7,293 bases of DNA, taken from assembly GCA_012960835.1 (NCBI GenBank), contig DUAL01000057.1, forward strand, positions 1-7,293, given 5' to 3'. Below, piece by piece: positions 1 to 7,293 of this stretch. Under the pieces are notes generated by a model. That model saw only the letters and a list, made by a program, of their open reading frames with translations. It ran no database searches and had not been told where the DNA came from. The position numbers and the translations under genes were made by a program. The number at the start of each line of letters is the position of its first letter. Positions within the stretch are counted from its first letter, which is position 1. The DNA is from Flavobacteriales bacterium. GTDB taxonomy: Bacteria; Bacteroidota; Bacteroidia; Flavobacteriales; BACL11.

Positions 1-2
1 CC

Positions 3-632
3 TTTGTGTTAGTGCCAAGAATGGCGGTGGATATTTTACCTCAATTCAAAAAATCGGCCATGCAAATTCTGACGCTTTACCCAGGAATGCCTGCTGAGGT
101 TGTGGAAAAGGATATTACTAGTAGAATGGAAAGATGGACAGGGCAATCCAATGGAATTTTAAAGCAAGAGTCCAAAAGTTTGATGGGAGTAAGTTTGGTT
201 ACGAACTACTATCAAGAAGATGTAACCGCAGCTGAGGCCATGGCGAACACATCTTCATATGCCATGTCGGATATGTATTATCAGCCGCCTGGAACCTTGC
301 CGCCAATGGTGCAACCTTTTGACCCAACAGCATCTAAACCCCTTATGCTTTTAACGGTCAGTTCCGATATCAGAAACGGAAAGGAACTGTATGGATTGGC
401 CTATTATTCCCTAAGGCAAATGCTAAGTGGAGTGAAAGGAATTATTTGTCCGGCTGCATTTGGAGGATCGAAAAGAAGAATTTATATTTATGTAAATCCA
501 GCAAAAATTGAGGCTTTAGGTATTTCACAAACCGAGATTTCTGAGGCAATTCTGAAAAATACGACCATGATTCCTTCTGGAATTGCAGAAATTGGGAATT
601 ACCCACCGAAATGGAATTCCTATTTACATTAA
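3..632 (+). CDS. RND permease, N-terminal fragment (5' end outside window, premature stop)
   Basis: The frame is open from the first complete codon at 3, and the true start lies to the left, so the GTG at 6 should not be taken as a start. Residues early in the fragment read PRMAVDILPQFKK, the RND signature that follows TM1 (compare the family's M-P-V-D-I-F-P). PGMPAEVVEKDITSRMERW comes next and belongs to the first porter subdomain. MVQPFDPTASKPLMLLTVSSD and the region around RRIYIYVNPAKIEALGISQ mark the transition into the second porter subdomain. TM1 itself is missing or only its last residues are present. The recognisable family sequence ends at IPSGIAEIGNY (position 602). The last nine residues before the TAA at 630-632 are out-of-frame translation. 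On its own this piece has no membrane domain and could not pump. Confidence 0.8.
   Translation, partial: FVLVPRMAVDILPQFKKSAMQILTLYPGMPAEVVEKDITSRMERWTGQSNGILKQESKSLMGVSLVTNYYQEDVTAAEAMANTSSYAMSDMYYQPPGTLPPMVQPFDPTASKPLMLLTVSSDIRNGKELYGLAYYSLRQMLSGVKGIICPAAFGGSKRRIYIYVNPAKIEALGISQTEISEAILKNTTMIPSGIAEIGNYPPKWNSYLH
571..632 (+). other. Frame break in RND permease, probable short deletion site
   Basis: The upstream frame stays recognisable up to GNY (ends 602), and the downstream frame becomes recognisable at HRNGIP (starts 604). Skipping one base of the CCC at 602-604 would restore the frame. In related RND permeases as I remember them, however, the SG...G(N/D) segment and the NG.P(I/V)x(I/L)(K/R)DI(G/A) segment are separated by a further strand-rich stretch of about 20-25 residues. 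Nothing here encodes it in any frame. A deletion of roughly 60-75 bp with length 2 modulo 3 would explain both the missing residues and the frame change. GGAATT occurs at 579, 595 and 613, so short direct repeats surround the site. Confidence 0.65.
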
Positions 633-2970
633 AGATATTGGAGTGGCTTCTGATGCTTCTGCTATACAAACCAATATTGTGCGTATTGACGGAAAAGAAC
701 AGGTGTATTTACCCGTTTTCAAACGGCAAGGCGCCAATACCATTGCTGCTGTGGAGGCGGTAAAAAAAGCATTACCACAATTAAAAGATCGTATGCCTGA
801 GGATGTGAATTTGAATGTGATTTTTGATCAATCTTCCTATGTAAAAAGTGCGATTTCCTCCTTGGTTTTTTCAGGGATTAGTGGATTGATTTTGGTGATT
901 TTGGTATTGCTGCTGTTTTTAGGAAACTACCGTTCAGCACTTATTGTTTCTCTTTCTTTACCACTTTCTATTATGACGGCCTTTATAGTTTTGTCCATTA
1001 CTGGTCAAGCCATTAATAGTATTACTCTTGGCGGAATTGCTTTGGTTTTAGGACTTTTGGTAGATAATTCTATTGTTGTTTTGGAAAATATTGATAGGCA
1101 TTTACAGATGGGAAAAAATGCAACAAAGGCCGCTTTAGATGCTGCTTTGGAGGTTGCAACCCCTGTATTGGCTTCTACTTTAGTGATAATAGTTGTATTT
1201 ATTCCAACCCTATTTTTAACAGGAATTGCCAAAGATTTATTTTCGCCATTGGCCATTACTGTGGCTGGCGCCATGTTGGGTTCTTATATTTTTTCTCTTA
1301 CTTTAATTCCTATTACTGCTGCAAATTTGTTTAAAAACAAATTACCTAGCACTGCTGAAAAAGAAAAAACAGGATTCAGAAAAACAGTGGAAAAATGGCG
1401 AATTGCTTATCAAGAAAGTTTAGAAAAAGCATTGCAGAAAAAGAAATCTTATTTGGCGTTTACACTTGGCTTATTCTTCTTATCGCTTCTTGGTTTTGTT
1501 AATTTGGGCTATGAATTATTCCCAAAAACGGATGTAGGGCAGATGGAAATCTTGGTAAGAAAAGAATCCGGAACACCACTTAGAACAACTGAAAAAACAA
1601 TCGCCAAAATGGAAGGCATACTCAAAGAAGTAATGGGAGATGACCTTTCTCAGACCGTTTCCAATATTGGAGTTTTTTATGATTTACCGGCTGCTTATAC
1701 GCCAAATTCAGGAACACAAGACGCATTTATTAAAGCACAATTAATAGAGGGGCACGAAAAAGCTACTGATAGTTATGTGCCTATTTTAAGAGAGCGTTTC
1801 CACAATGAATTTCCTGGGGTTGAGGTGAGTTTTAATACTGGAGGATTGATTACTGCTGCTCTGAATGAAGGGAAATCCTCTCCAATTGATGTGCAAGTAA
1901 AAGGAAATAAATTGGAAGTACTGCGCGCCTTAGCAGAACGCTTACGAGATACCATAAATGCAATACCAACAACTCGGGATGTTCGCATCTTGCAAAGGAT
2001 TGATCAGCCTACTAAAGAGATGGATATTGATAGGGTAAAAGCAGCAGAATTAGGAGTAGAACCTGTGGATGCTATTAAGAATTTAGTGTCAGCATTAAAC
2101 TCTTCAACCACTTTTAACAAGGCCTTTTGGATTGATGAAAATAATGGAAATCACTATTATGTGGGCGTAACTTATCCGGAGAGTGAAATCAATAAAGAGC
2201 ATACTTTGGAGAATGTAATTGCCACTTCCAAATTTGGAAATCCTGTACCGTATAAATTATTTTCTCGAATCAGTGAAACCACTCAACCAGTGGAAATTAA
2301 TCATCATAATTTAACGCGGGAATTTAATGTGTATGCTAATGTAGAAGGATCAGATATTGGTAGTGTTTCTGATGATATTGCATTAAGAATTAAAGAGTTC
2401 CGAAAAACTTTACCCAAAGGGTATGAAGTTAATTTTGAGGGGGAAGTTGCTGTAATGAAAAGATCATTTTCCAATTTAGGATTGGGATTAATCTTGGCTG
2501 TTTTGTTTGCTTTCCTCATTATCACACCACTTTTTAAATCCTTCCGTCAGCCGCTAATTATCATTTTAGCATTTCCATTAGGGCTTATTGGAATTGTCGC
2601 TTTAATGATGATAACCGGTACTAATTTGAGCATACAATCAATTATGGGAATCATCATGATGGTTGGGATTTCTGTTTCTTACGGGAATATTTTGATTGAT
2701 AGAATAAACAACCTAATTAAAGAGGGAATGCAAAAAACAGATGCCATAATAAATGGTGCTTCTGACAGATTCCGACCAGTATTAATGACAGCAGCAACTA
2801 CAGTGTTTGCTTTGTTACCAACTGCTATAGGAATTGGAGAATCAGGGGGGGCAAATGTACCACTAGCCATTGCAGTAATTGGCGGAACAATAACCGCAAC
2901 TTTACTTACTTTATACATTATCCCAATATTATATTTAATGATCGCAAAAACCCAACATAATGAAAACTAA
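583..2970 (+). CDS. RND permease, C-terminal fragment (TM2-12)
   Basis: This carries the bulk of the pump in the frame after the lesion. The frame opens after a TGA at 568-570. The only early start candidate is TTG at 583, and the first in-frame ATG is at 793, inside the porter domain, so independent translation is doubtful. Counting from 583, recognisable sequence begins near RNGIPIYIKDIG. TM2-6 span roughly residues 87-247, with the TM4 proton-relay motif LVDNSIVVLEN (Asp161 is the conserved acidic residue). TM7 lies at about 288-308 and is followed by FPKTDVGQME, the start of the second periplasmic half. TM8-12 run from about 630 to 790 and include RFRPVLMTAATT. In TM10 the sequence SVSYGNILIDRIN has no lysine where AcrB has Lys940, as in many AcrB relatives. 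The stop overlaps the adaptor start by 11 nt. Confidence 0.85.
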   Translation: MQKLGITHRNGIPIYIKDIGVASDASAIQTNIVRIDGKEQVYLPVFKRQGANTIAAVEAVKKALPQLKDRMPEDVNLNVIFDQSSYVKSAISSLVFSGISGLILVILVLLLFLGNYRSALIVSLSLPLSIMTAFIVLSITGQAINSITLGGIALVLGLLVDNSIVVLENIDRHLQMGKNATKAALDAALEVATPVLASTLVIIVVFIPTLFLTGIAKDLFSPLAITVAGAMLGSYIFSLTLIPITAANLFKNKLPSTAEKEKTGFRKTVEKWRIAYQESLEKALQKKKSYLAFTLGLFFLSLLGFVNLGYELFPKTDVGQMEILVRKESGTPLRTTEKTIAKMEGILKEVMGDDLSQTVSNIGVFYDLPAAYTPNSGTQDAFIKAQLIEGHEKATDSYVPILRERFHNEFPGVEVSFNTGGLITAALNEGKSSPIDVQVKGNKLEVLRALAERLRDTINAIPTTRDVRILQRIDQPTKEMDIDRVKAAELGVEPVDAIKNLVSALNSSTTFNKAFWIDENNGNHYYVGVTYPESEINKEHTLENVIATSKFGNPVPYKLFSRISETTQPVEINHHNLTREFNVYANVEGSDIGSVSDDIALRIKEFRKTLPKGYEVNFEGEVAVMKRSFSNLGLGLILAVLFAFLIITPLFKSFRQPLIIILAFPLGLIGIVALMMITGTNLSIQSIMGIIMMVGISVSYGNILIDRINNLIKEGMQKTDAIINGASDRFRPVLMTAATTVFALLPTAIGIGESGGANVPLAIAVIGGTITATLLTLYIIPILYLMIAKTQHNEN

Positions 2971-4021
2971 AATTTTTATAACGCTACTCACTTTCCTATT
3001 GCTTTCTTGTTCTGATAGCGAAAATCAGCAAAGTGAAAAAACAATTCAGAATGAAAAAAATCCGAATGTAAAAGTGGTAAATCCTCAGCAAAGAAGTTTT
3101 ACTTCCACTTTGCATATTATTGGAAATGCCCTACCTAACAAACAGGTAAATATTCATGCAATGGAAGGAGGATTTTTATCTGATTTGAAAAAAGACATTG
3201 GCGATAAAGTGCAAAAAGGAGATGTATTAGCCGTTCTGAATAATCCAGAACTTACTAGAGAATTGGAAATAAATAAAGTGGCAAAACAAGTGGCTGAGGC
3301 CAATTATTTACGCTTTAAAAAAGTGATTGCAAAAACTCCTGAACTGACTACTTTGCAAGAATTTGAAAAAGTAGAGGCCACTTATTTAATGGCCAATGCT
3401 AAATACAAAGCCACTGCCAACAGGGATAGTTTATTGACTATTCGTGCACCATTTAGTGGAGTGATTACTACAAGAAATGTGGAATTGGGCGCACTTATTC
3501 AAAGCGGGATAAATAGTAGCAATGCTACTGCTCTTTTCGAGATTATGGATATGAAAATTATTCGTTTAACTATTGCACTCCCAGAAACAGAAGTAGATAA
3601 TATCAGCAAAGGAATGCAAGCAGAAATTTCTTTTACTGAACTTCCAGGCGAGCAATTTTCAGCCCAAGTTTCTCGCATGGCAAATGCTATTGACAATCGG
3701 ACTAAAACCATGCAAGTTCAGTTAGATATTCCTAACCGTAACGGAAAAATAAAAGCAGGAATGTATGCCAATGTTGCAATTCAGTTGCAATCCACTGGCG
3801 ATAAAATATCCCTACCCAATGAGGTATTGATTGCAATAAAAAGTGAGTTTTTTATATTGCAAGTAAAAGATGGAATTGTAAAAAGAACACTTATCAAAAA
3901 AGGGTTGAGTAATACTCAATTTTTTGAAGTGCTCAGCAATGAAATTACTGAAAATTCAAAAATAATTATTGAAGGTAAAGCAATGGTAAAAGCAGGGATG
4001 CAAGTAAAAGCAGTTAACTAA
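2960..4021 (+). CDS. RND efflux periplasmic adaptor (membrane fusion lipoprotein)
   Basis: This adaptor should bridge the inner-membrane permease and the outer-membrane channel. The 353-residue protein starts with a lipoprotein signal: charged MKTK, a hydrophobic stretch and lipobox LLSC with the lipidated Cys at 17, so it is anchored by lipid and not by a transmembrane helix. The biotinyl/lipoyl-like half-motifs are at residues 70-95 (GGFLSDLKKDIGDKVQKGD) and 161-180 (IRAPFSGVITTRN). They flank a short helical hairpin at about 96-150. A beta-barrel domain follows, with IRLTIALPETEVDNISKGM, and then a membrane-proximal domain including GKIKAGMYANVAIQL. Length and domain order match the HlyD/AcrA-type adaptor family. 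The ATG at 2960 overlaps the permease end by 11 nt, and the stop shares one base with the next ATG, so translation is probably coupled. The gene is intact despite the damaged permease upstream. Confidence 0.92.
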   Translation: MKTKIFITLLTFLLLSCSDSENQQSEKTIQNEKNPNVKVVNPQQRSFTSTLHIIGNALPNKQVNIHAMEGGFLSDLKKDIGDKVQKGDVLAVLNNPELTRELEINKVAKQVAEANYLRFKKVIAKTPELTTLQEFEKVEATYLMANAKYKATANRDSLLTIRAPFSGVITTRNVELGALIQSGINSSNATALFEIMDMKIIRLTIALPETEVDNISKGMQAEISFTELPGEQFSAQVSRMANAIDNRTKTMQVQLDIPNRNGKIKAGMYANVAIQLQSTGDKISLPNEVLIAIKSEFFILQVKDGIVKRTLIKKGLSNTQFFEVLSNEITENSKIIIEGKAMVKAGMQVKAVN

Positions 4022-5271
4022 TGAAGAAGTTATTTTTTATAGGATTCTTATGCAGCGTGTTTGCTGTTCATGCGCAAGATACTTTGGTGTTATCGCATAA
4101 TAAAATGCTGCAAATGACCTTGAATCAGAATTTACAAATTCGGAGCAATGAACTTAAATTCAAATTAGCCAAAGCATCTTTTTACAAAAATATTGGCAAG
4201 GCATTGCCGACATTAGGAATGGGAATGAATCGCTATGAACTCAGTGGTTTCACCCAAAGCACCACAGGGGAATTTGTAGATGTAAATAAAAATAATGAGT
4301 GGAGCGGAAAAAGTTACCGATTAAGTTGGGATTTGAGCGAATTGCTCTTTAATTCAGTTGCTGAAAAGCAAGGGGTAAAAGCCGCTTTTTACAATAAAGA
4401 GACTGGTAATATTGATGAAAAAATTAAGGTTTTCAGCAATTATTATCGTTTGCTAGCAAGTGAAGAGAAGGAAAAAGCAATTGCTTCATTTGTTAGAAAA
4501 AACACAGAAATTGTCGCTCAATTAAGGTTGCAAGTTTCGGCTGGTTTGCGTTTGCAATCCGAACTGTTATTGGCGCAATCCAATTTGAATAATTTGAAAA
4601 TAAAGTTGCTCCAACAGCAGCAAATTACTACTGAATTATCTCAGCAATTATTATCAACCCTTAATGTAGAGGGTAATTATATTTTGAAAACAGATTGCGA
4701 TTTTTATGCCAATAACACAACCACTATAAACGATTTTAATTTGGAAGAAAAACTAAATAATCGTTTTGAGTTGCAACAATTAAATAGTGAAGTTTCTGCA
4801 ATGAAATGGAAAAAAAATAAGGAGTTGTATGGTTTGCTGTTACCTCAGATTTCTTTCGGAATGAATGATGGATTGTTGGGACCTATTAATCAAGATGCTT
4901 TGGGAAATCAAAACATTATGACTACTTCTGTGCAGTGGAGTATTCCATTGGGTAATATTTTTCCTAAACTCAAGATGCTTGAAAAATCACAATTGGAAAA
5001 TGATTTAAGAGCAGAGATGCATGCGCTTCTTTCCGCATTTAATTCTGCAAATCAGCAATATGAATTGGCTAAGCAATCGGTTGATTATGCCAAATTGGCT
5101 TATGAGCAATCCCTGGAAAGACAACAATTAGGAACGGCCTCTCAATTGGAGCTGTTTCATGCAGAGAAAGAATATTTGAATGTGAAACTTATTTACATTG
5201 ATGCCATTGCTTATAAGCAAGAAATAATACACAAAAAAATGGCTTCTTTTAGTGAAAAAGTGATGCAATAA
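4021..5271 (+). CDS. TolC-family outer-membrane efflux channel
   Basis: This is the outer-membrane exit duct of the tripartite pump. The 416-residue protein begins with a Sec signal peptide (MKKLFFIGFLCSVFAVHA), with likely cleavage after Ala18 before QDT. No lipobox is convincing: the only early Cys is at 11, inside the hydrophobic core. Two outer-membrane-efflux repeats can be seen. The first runs from about residue 25 to 220 and contains the long helix QLRLQVSAGLRLQSELLLAQ. The second runs from about 235 to 410 with a matching helix around RQQLGTASQLELFHAEKEYL. The Leu/Gln/Ala-rich helices are typical of the TolC alpha-barrel. The start is fixed by the TAATG overlap with the adaptor stop at 4019-4021. 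No spaced Shine-Dalgarno site is obvious, consistent with translational coupling. The length of about 415 is normal for TolC-like proteins of Bacteroidota. Confidence 0.92.
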   Translation: MKKLFFIGFLCSVFAVHAQDTLVLSHNKMLQMTLNQNLQIRSNELKFKLAKASFYKNIGKALPTLGMGMNRYELSGFTQSTTGEFVDVNKNNEWSGKSYRLSWDLSELLFNSVAEKQGVKAAFYNKETGNIDEKIKVFSNYYRLLASEEKEKAIASFVRKNTEIVAQLRLQVSAGLRLQSELLLAQSNLNNLKIKLLQQQQITTELSQQLLSTLNVEGNYILKTDCDFYANNTTTINDFNLEEKLNNRFELQQLNSEVSAMKWKKNKELYGLLLPQISFGMNDGLLGPINQDALGNQNIMTTSVQWSIPLGNIFPKLKMLEKSQLENDLRAEMHALLSAFNSANQQYELAKQSVDYAKLAYEQSLERQQLGTASQLELFHAEKEYLNVKLIYIDAIAYKQEIIHKKMASFSEKVMQ

Positions 5272-5274
5272 AAG

Positions 5275-5294
5275 AAGGAGGCAATTGCCTCCTT
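5275..5294. terminator. Bidirectional intrinsic terminator between convergent operons
   Basis: AAGGAGGC-AATT-GCCTCCTT forms a perfect 8-bp stem with a 4-nt loop, 3 nt after the channel gene's stop. On the minus strand the hairpin is followed at once by CTTTTATT, a reasonable U-tract for ending the porin operon. On the plus strand the following ACCTATTG is a poor U-tract, so termination of the efflux operon may be weaker. It is the only structured element in the 44-bp gap. Confidence 0.75.
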
Positions 5295-5315
5295 ACCTAT
5301 TGTATGTTTTGTCGT

Positions 5316-6446
5316 TTAAAAATCCAATTGAATCCTCATCATTACTGCATTTTCAGTTGTGACTTCTCCTGCTCCATCCGTTAATTCGCCCATTACATAA
5401 TTCAGCATCACTCTTGTGTTTGGATTCAAATACCAATTAAGACCAATGGTGAAATCTTCTAATGAGCCATCTTCTTGCATGTCAATGGCTGAGAATCGTG
5501 CAGCAACTTCCAATGCTCCCCAACCATTTTCACCATAATTGTTCTTTGGTTTTACTCTTCCAAATCCTGTCAATGAACTTTTATAAGACCTGCTTTCCCC
5601 AGTAAGGAAATAAGAAAGCTGTCCATAATAAGATATTATCTCATGAGCAAAGGGTGCGTTACCCTGTCCATTCTCGGTATTAACGGTTGTTTGTACTACT
5701 TCCCCTTGCAGAGATAAAGAGCTATTCACATAAGCCATTTCCCCAGCAATAATATTCACATCTTTTACTTGGTTTGTAAATTCAACAGACAGCAATTCGC
5801 TTCCCATATGATTTTCTGCTCTTGACGAAAACCCATAATCATTATCAGAATTTTTTCGGATGCTGTTTGAAATACCCAAATGTAATAATTTGTCTCCATC
5901 ACTCATTGCCAAATAAGTAATTCTGGATGTTATATTTACATTATTTGTAGCCGATTTATCATTTCCAAAAGCATCACTATTTCTAAAAACTCCAGATTGA
6001 ATAGATAATTTATCACCAAAAGTAGTGTGGTACATTGCACCTGTATTTCTCTCAGGAGCAAAGGCAATAGGCAAGCCTCTTTCCATAAAGGTTATGTATT
6101 TACTAGAATTAAGGACTTCCAATCTAAGTGGTTCTTTAAAGTGTCCTACTCTCAAATTTCCTTTAATTGGTAATTTGTTTAACTCAATAAAAACATCTTT
6201 AAAGGCAATTTTCCCTCCAGCAAACTCCAATTGCAATTTGTAGTTTATATTGCTATACATTGTGCCTGAACTAAAAAAGCGCACTCTTCTAAATTCTTGC
6301 CCAGTATTGTCCATTTCCTCAGCCCCCCAAACAGCCATATCGTACATGATTCTTCCTCCAAATTTTATCTCTTTATCAGAGTTCTGTGCATTTAAGTAAG
6401 TTGCTGAAGACATTACAACGATTACTATAAAAATTAATTTTCTCAT
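5316..6446 (-). CDS. Phosphate-selective-type porin (Porin_O_P family)
   Basis: This is a predicted outer-membrane beta-barrel of the OprO/OprP-like family. The start chosen is the ATG at 6446, giving 376 residues, because MRKLIFIVIVVMSSATYLNAQ then forms a clean signal peptide with cleavage before or after the Gln. An in-frame TTG at 6467 would add seven residues and overlap the upstream gene. The mature protein opens with KEIKFGGRIMYDMAVWG, followed by the family core: FRRVRFFSSGTMYSNINYKLQLEF, FKDVFIELNKLP, LRVGHFKEPLRLE, SSKYITFMERGLPIAFAPERN. It ends in QLDF, with a terminal Phe as expected of a barrel-assembly signal. The ATG lies 4 nt after the stop of the Na+/phosphate cotransporter gene, which supports a role in phosphate or related anion entry. 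Ion selectivity itself cannot be shown from the sequence. Confidence 0.9.
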   Translation of the reverse strand: MRKLIFIVIVVMSSATYLNAQNSDKEIKFGGRIMYDMAVWGAEEMDNTGQEFRRVRFFSSGTMYSNINYKLQLEFAGGKIAFKDVFIELNKLPIKGNLRVGHFKEPLRLEVLNSSKYITFMERGLPIAFAPERNTGAMYHTTFGDKLSIQSGVFRNSDAFGNDKSATNNVNITSRITYLAMSDGDKLLHLGISNSIRKNSDNDYGFSSRAENHMGSELLSVEFTNQVKDVNIIAGEMAYVNSSLSLQGEVVQTTVNTENGQGNAPFAHEIISYYGQLSYFLTGESRSYKSSLTGFGRVKPKNNYGENGWGALEVAARFSAIDMQEDGSLEDFTIGLNWYLNPNTRVMLNYVMGELTDGAGEVTTENAVMMRIQLDF

Positions 6447-6450
6447 TTTT

Positions 6451-7293
6451 TTATTTATCTCCAACAATTGCTTCTGTTATATTGAAAATATGGTCACCTA
6501 CTTTTTCCAATGAATGGATAAGATTATGGTAAATCATTCCTGTTTGAATTTTCATTTCTCCTTTCTCAATTTTTTGTAAATATGATTTTCTTAATTTATT
6601 TCTCATATTATTGATATTAATTTCAGCATTATTAGCTTCTGTTAATGTTACTTGAGAATATTCTGAGCGTAAGTTATTATTCATAATATCTAAAGCTTTC
6701 TGAACTTCACTCAACATATTTTCAATACTTTTACTTGATTCAACAGTAAAGTCTTCTTTTTCTCTCCTTTTGCTTTCAATTGAAATTGACATTTGATAAC
6801 AGATGTCACCAATTCGTTCCATATCGTTAATAATAGATATCATAGATCTTACTTTTAAAGAAGCGGAATCACTCATTTCTCCTTGAGATGCTTTTGCTAA
6901 ATAATCTGCAATTTCTACCTCCATTTTATCAGTGATATCCTCATATTTCTTGATTCTTTCCATTAACTTATTAAACTTCTTGTTATCGGTTTCTTGTATT
7001 AATTCCGGAATCATATTGTGTAATCTGCTAGTAATTTCGCCAAACTTTATTACTTCTTTTTGAGCTTCTAATACCGAAAGTTCTGAAGTTTGCATAAGTC
7101 CTCCTCCAATATGCTCTAAGTGGAATTCTTCATCTGTTTCTCCTTTAGATGGCTGCATTCGAATAACCGTTCTTGATATTAACGGAACAAACCAAACCAA
7201 AAGAAGTACATTTAAAATATTAAAAGTAGTATGAAATATAGAAAGACCTATTGGTACTGCTATAGATTCACCTACGCTACTAACTGGAGATAA
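6451..7293 (-). CDS. Na+/phosphate cotransporter (NptA/YjbB-like), C-terminal part, cut by right edge
   Basis: The frame is open from the window edge (7293) to a TAA at 6451-6453, giving 280 residues of a protein usually about 550-600 long. The visible N-terminal part is the last membrane segment of the Na+/Pi cotransporter domain: IGLSIFHTTFNILNVLLLVW, with the family's H-T-x-F-N motif, then FVPLISRTVIRM. The TTG at 7200 inside this helix is not a start. After a linker (HIGGGLMQTSELSVLEAQKE) comes an all-helical PhoU-like cytoplasmic domain of about 200 residues. It has the two characteristic repeats NDMERIGDICYQMS and HSLEKVGDHIFNITEA. In this family the membrane part imports phosphate with sodium, and the PhoU-like tail is thought to be regulatory. 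The porin follows 4 nt downstream, so the two are almost certainly cotranscribed. The promoter lies outside the window. Confidence 0.9.
   Translation of the reverse strand, partial: LSPVSSVGESIAVPIGLSIFHTTFNILNVLLLVWFVPLISRTVIRMQPSKGETDEEFHLEHIGGGLMQTSELSVLEAQKEVIKFGEITSRLHNMIPELIQETDNKKFNKLMERIKKYEDITDKMEVEIADYLAKASQGEMSDSASLKVRSMISIINDMERIGDICYQMSISIESKRREKEDFTVESSKSIENMLSEVQKALDIMNNNLRSEYSQVTLTEANNAEININNMRNKLRKSYLQKIEKGEMKIQTGMIYHNLIHSLEKVGDHIFNITEAIVGDK

Larger units (their letters stand above)
1..2970 (+). pseudogene. RND efflux permease (AcrB/HAE1-like), broken by an internal lesion and cut by the left edge
   Basis: This is one ancestral inner-membrane proton-driven pump gene of the AcrB/AcrD/AcrF superfamily, now read in two frames. 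The upstream part (codons starting at 3, 6, 9...) reaches a TAA at 630-632. The downstream part lies in the next frame and is open from 571 to 2970. The two parts are consecutive pieces of the same protein: porter subdomains first, then the rest of the porter domain, TM2-6, the second periplasmic half and TM7-12. Rejoined, they give about 988 residues. Adding about 30 residues lost off the left edge still falls short of the usual 1030-1060, which fits a small internal deletion. No other stop interrupts the remaining roughly 790 codons, so the lesion looks recent or is an assembly error. Assignment to the RND family is firm. The substrate (drug, lipid or metal) cannot be told from the sequence. 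Confidence 0.85.

Noticed and set aside
583..632. Programmed +1 ribosomal frameshift joining the two permease fragments
   Set aside because: No recognised slippery site with stop or stimulatory structure is seen. The missing porter segment also argues that the join would not restore a normal protein, and RND permeases are not known to use frameshifting.
442..2918. Open frames on the minus strand inside the permease gene
   Set aside because: They are short, overlap strongly conserved RND coding sequence and show no family features, so they are antisense shadows.
3499..3711. Minus-strand open frame inside the adaptor gene
   Set aside because: It is antisense to conserved adaptor sequence, has no recognisable protein features and no spacing of its own.
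6025..6243. Plus-strand 72-codon open frame inside the porin gene
   Set aside because: It is antisense to the conserved Porin_O_P core and shows no protein-like composition.
6447..6467. TTG at 6467 as the porin start
   Set aside because: It would add MLEINKK before the signal peptide and overlap the upstream stop. The ATG at 6446 gives a normal signal peptide and a 4-nt gap.
6451..7200. A stand-alone 249-residue PhoU-like protein starting at 7200
   Set aside because: The frame continues without a stop to the window edge and encodes the Na+/Pi cotransporter membrane segment with the HTTFN motif, so it is the tail of a larger transporter.
1..7293. Base-composition shift as a sign of gene transfer
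   Set aside because: Hand counts on sampled 60-base lines run from 48% GC (241-300) to 23% (6601-6660), but intermediate lines grade between them. The differences fit gene-to-gene variation, and no mobile-element boundary is visible.

Overview
The window looks like ordinary chromosome of a low-GC member of the Bacteroidota. The evidence is AT-rich coding sequence, few recognisable Shine-Dalgarno sites, a lipoprotein-type RND adaptor, and a Porin_O_P family porin beside a Na+/phosphate cotransporter with a PhoU-like tail. The species cannot be named from the sequence.

Positions 1-5271 (+ strand) hold a tripartite RND efflux operon in the order inner-membrane permease, periplasmic adaptor, TolC-like outer-membrane channel. 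The junctions are tight: an 11-nt overlap between permease and adaptor, and a TAATG stop-start overlap between adaptor and channel. The permease gene enters from beyond the left edge, so about 25-35 N-terminal codons are missing. It is also broken near position 600. The frame used by the first 200 residues stops at 630-632, and the rest of the protein continues one frame over. Judged against remembered family architecture, the lesion is more than a single-base indel: about 20-25 residues of the porter domain seem to be gone at the same point. The pump is therefore probably inactive, while the adaptor and channel genes are intact.

Positions 5272-5315 are the only intergenic gap between the two operons. 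It holds a perfect 20-nt palindrome that probably ends transcription from both sides.

Positions 5316-7293 (- strand) hold a convergent operon. It contains the C-terminal half of a Na+/phosphate cotransporter, cut by the right edge, followed 4 nt later by a phosphate-selective-type porin. Together these could move phosphate across the outer and then the inner membrane. No RNA genes, mobile elements, CRISPR arrays or gene-free stretches over 300 bases were seen. Both operons start outside the window, so no promoters are expected or called.
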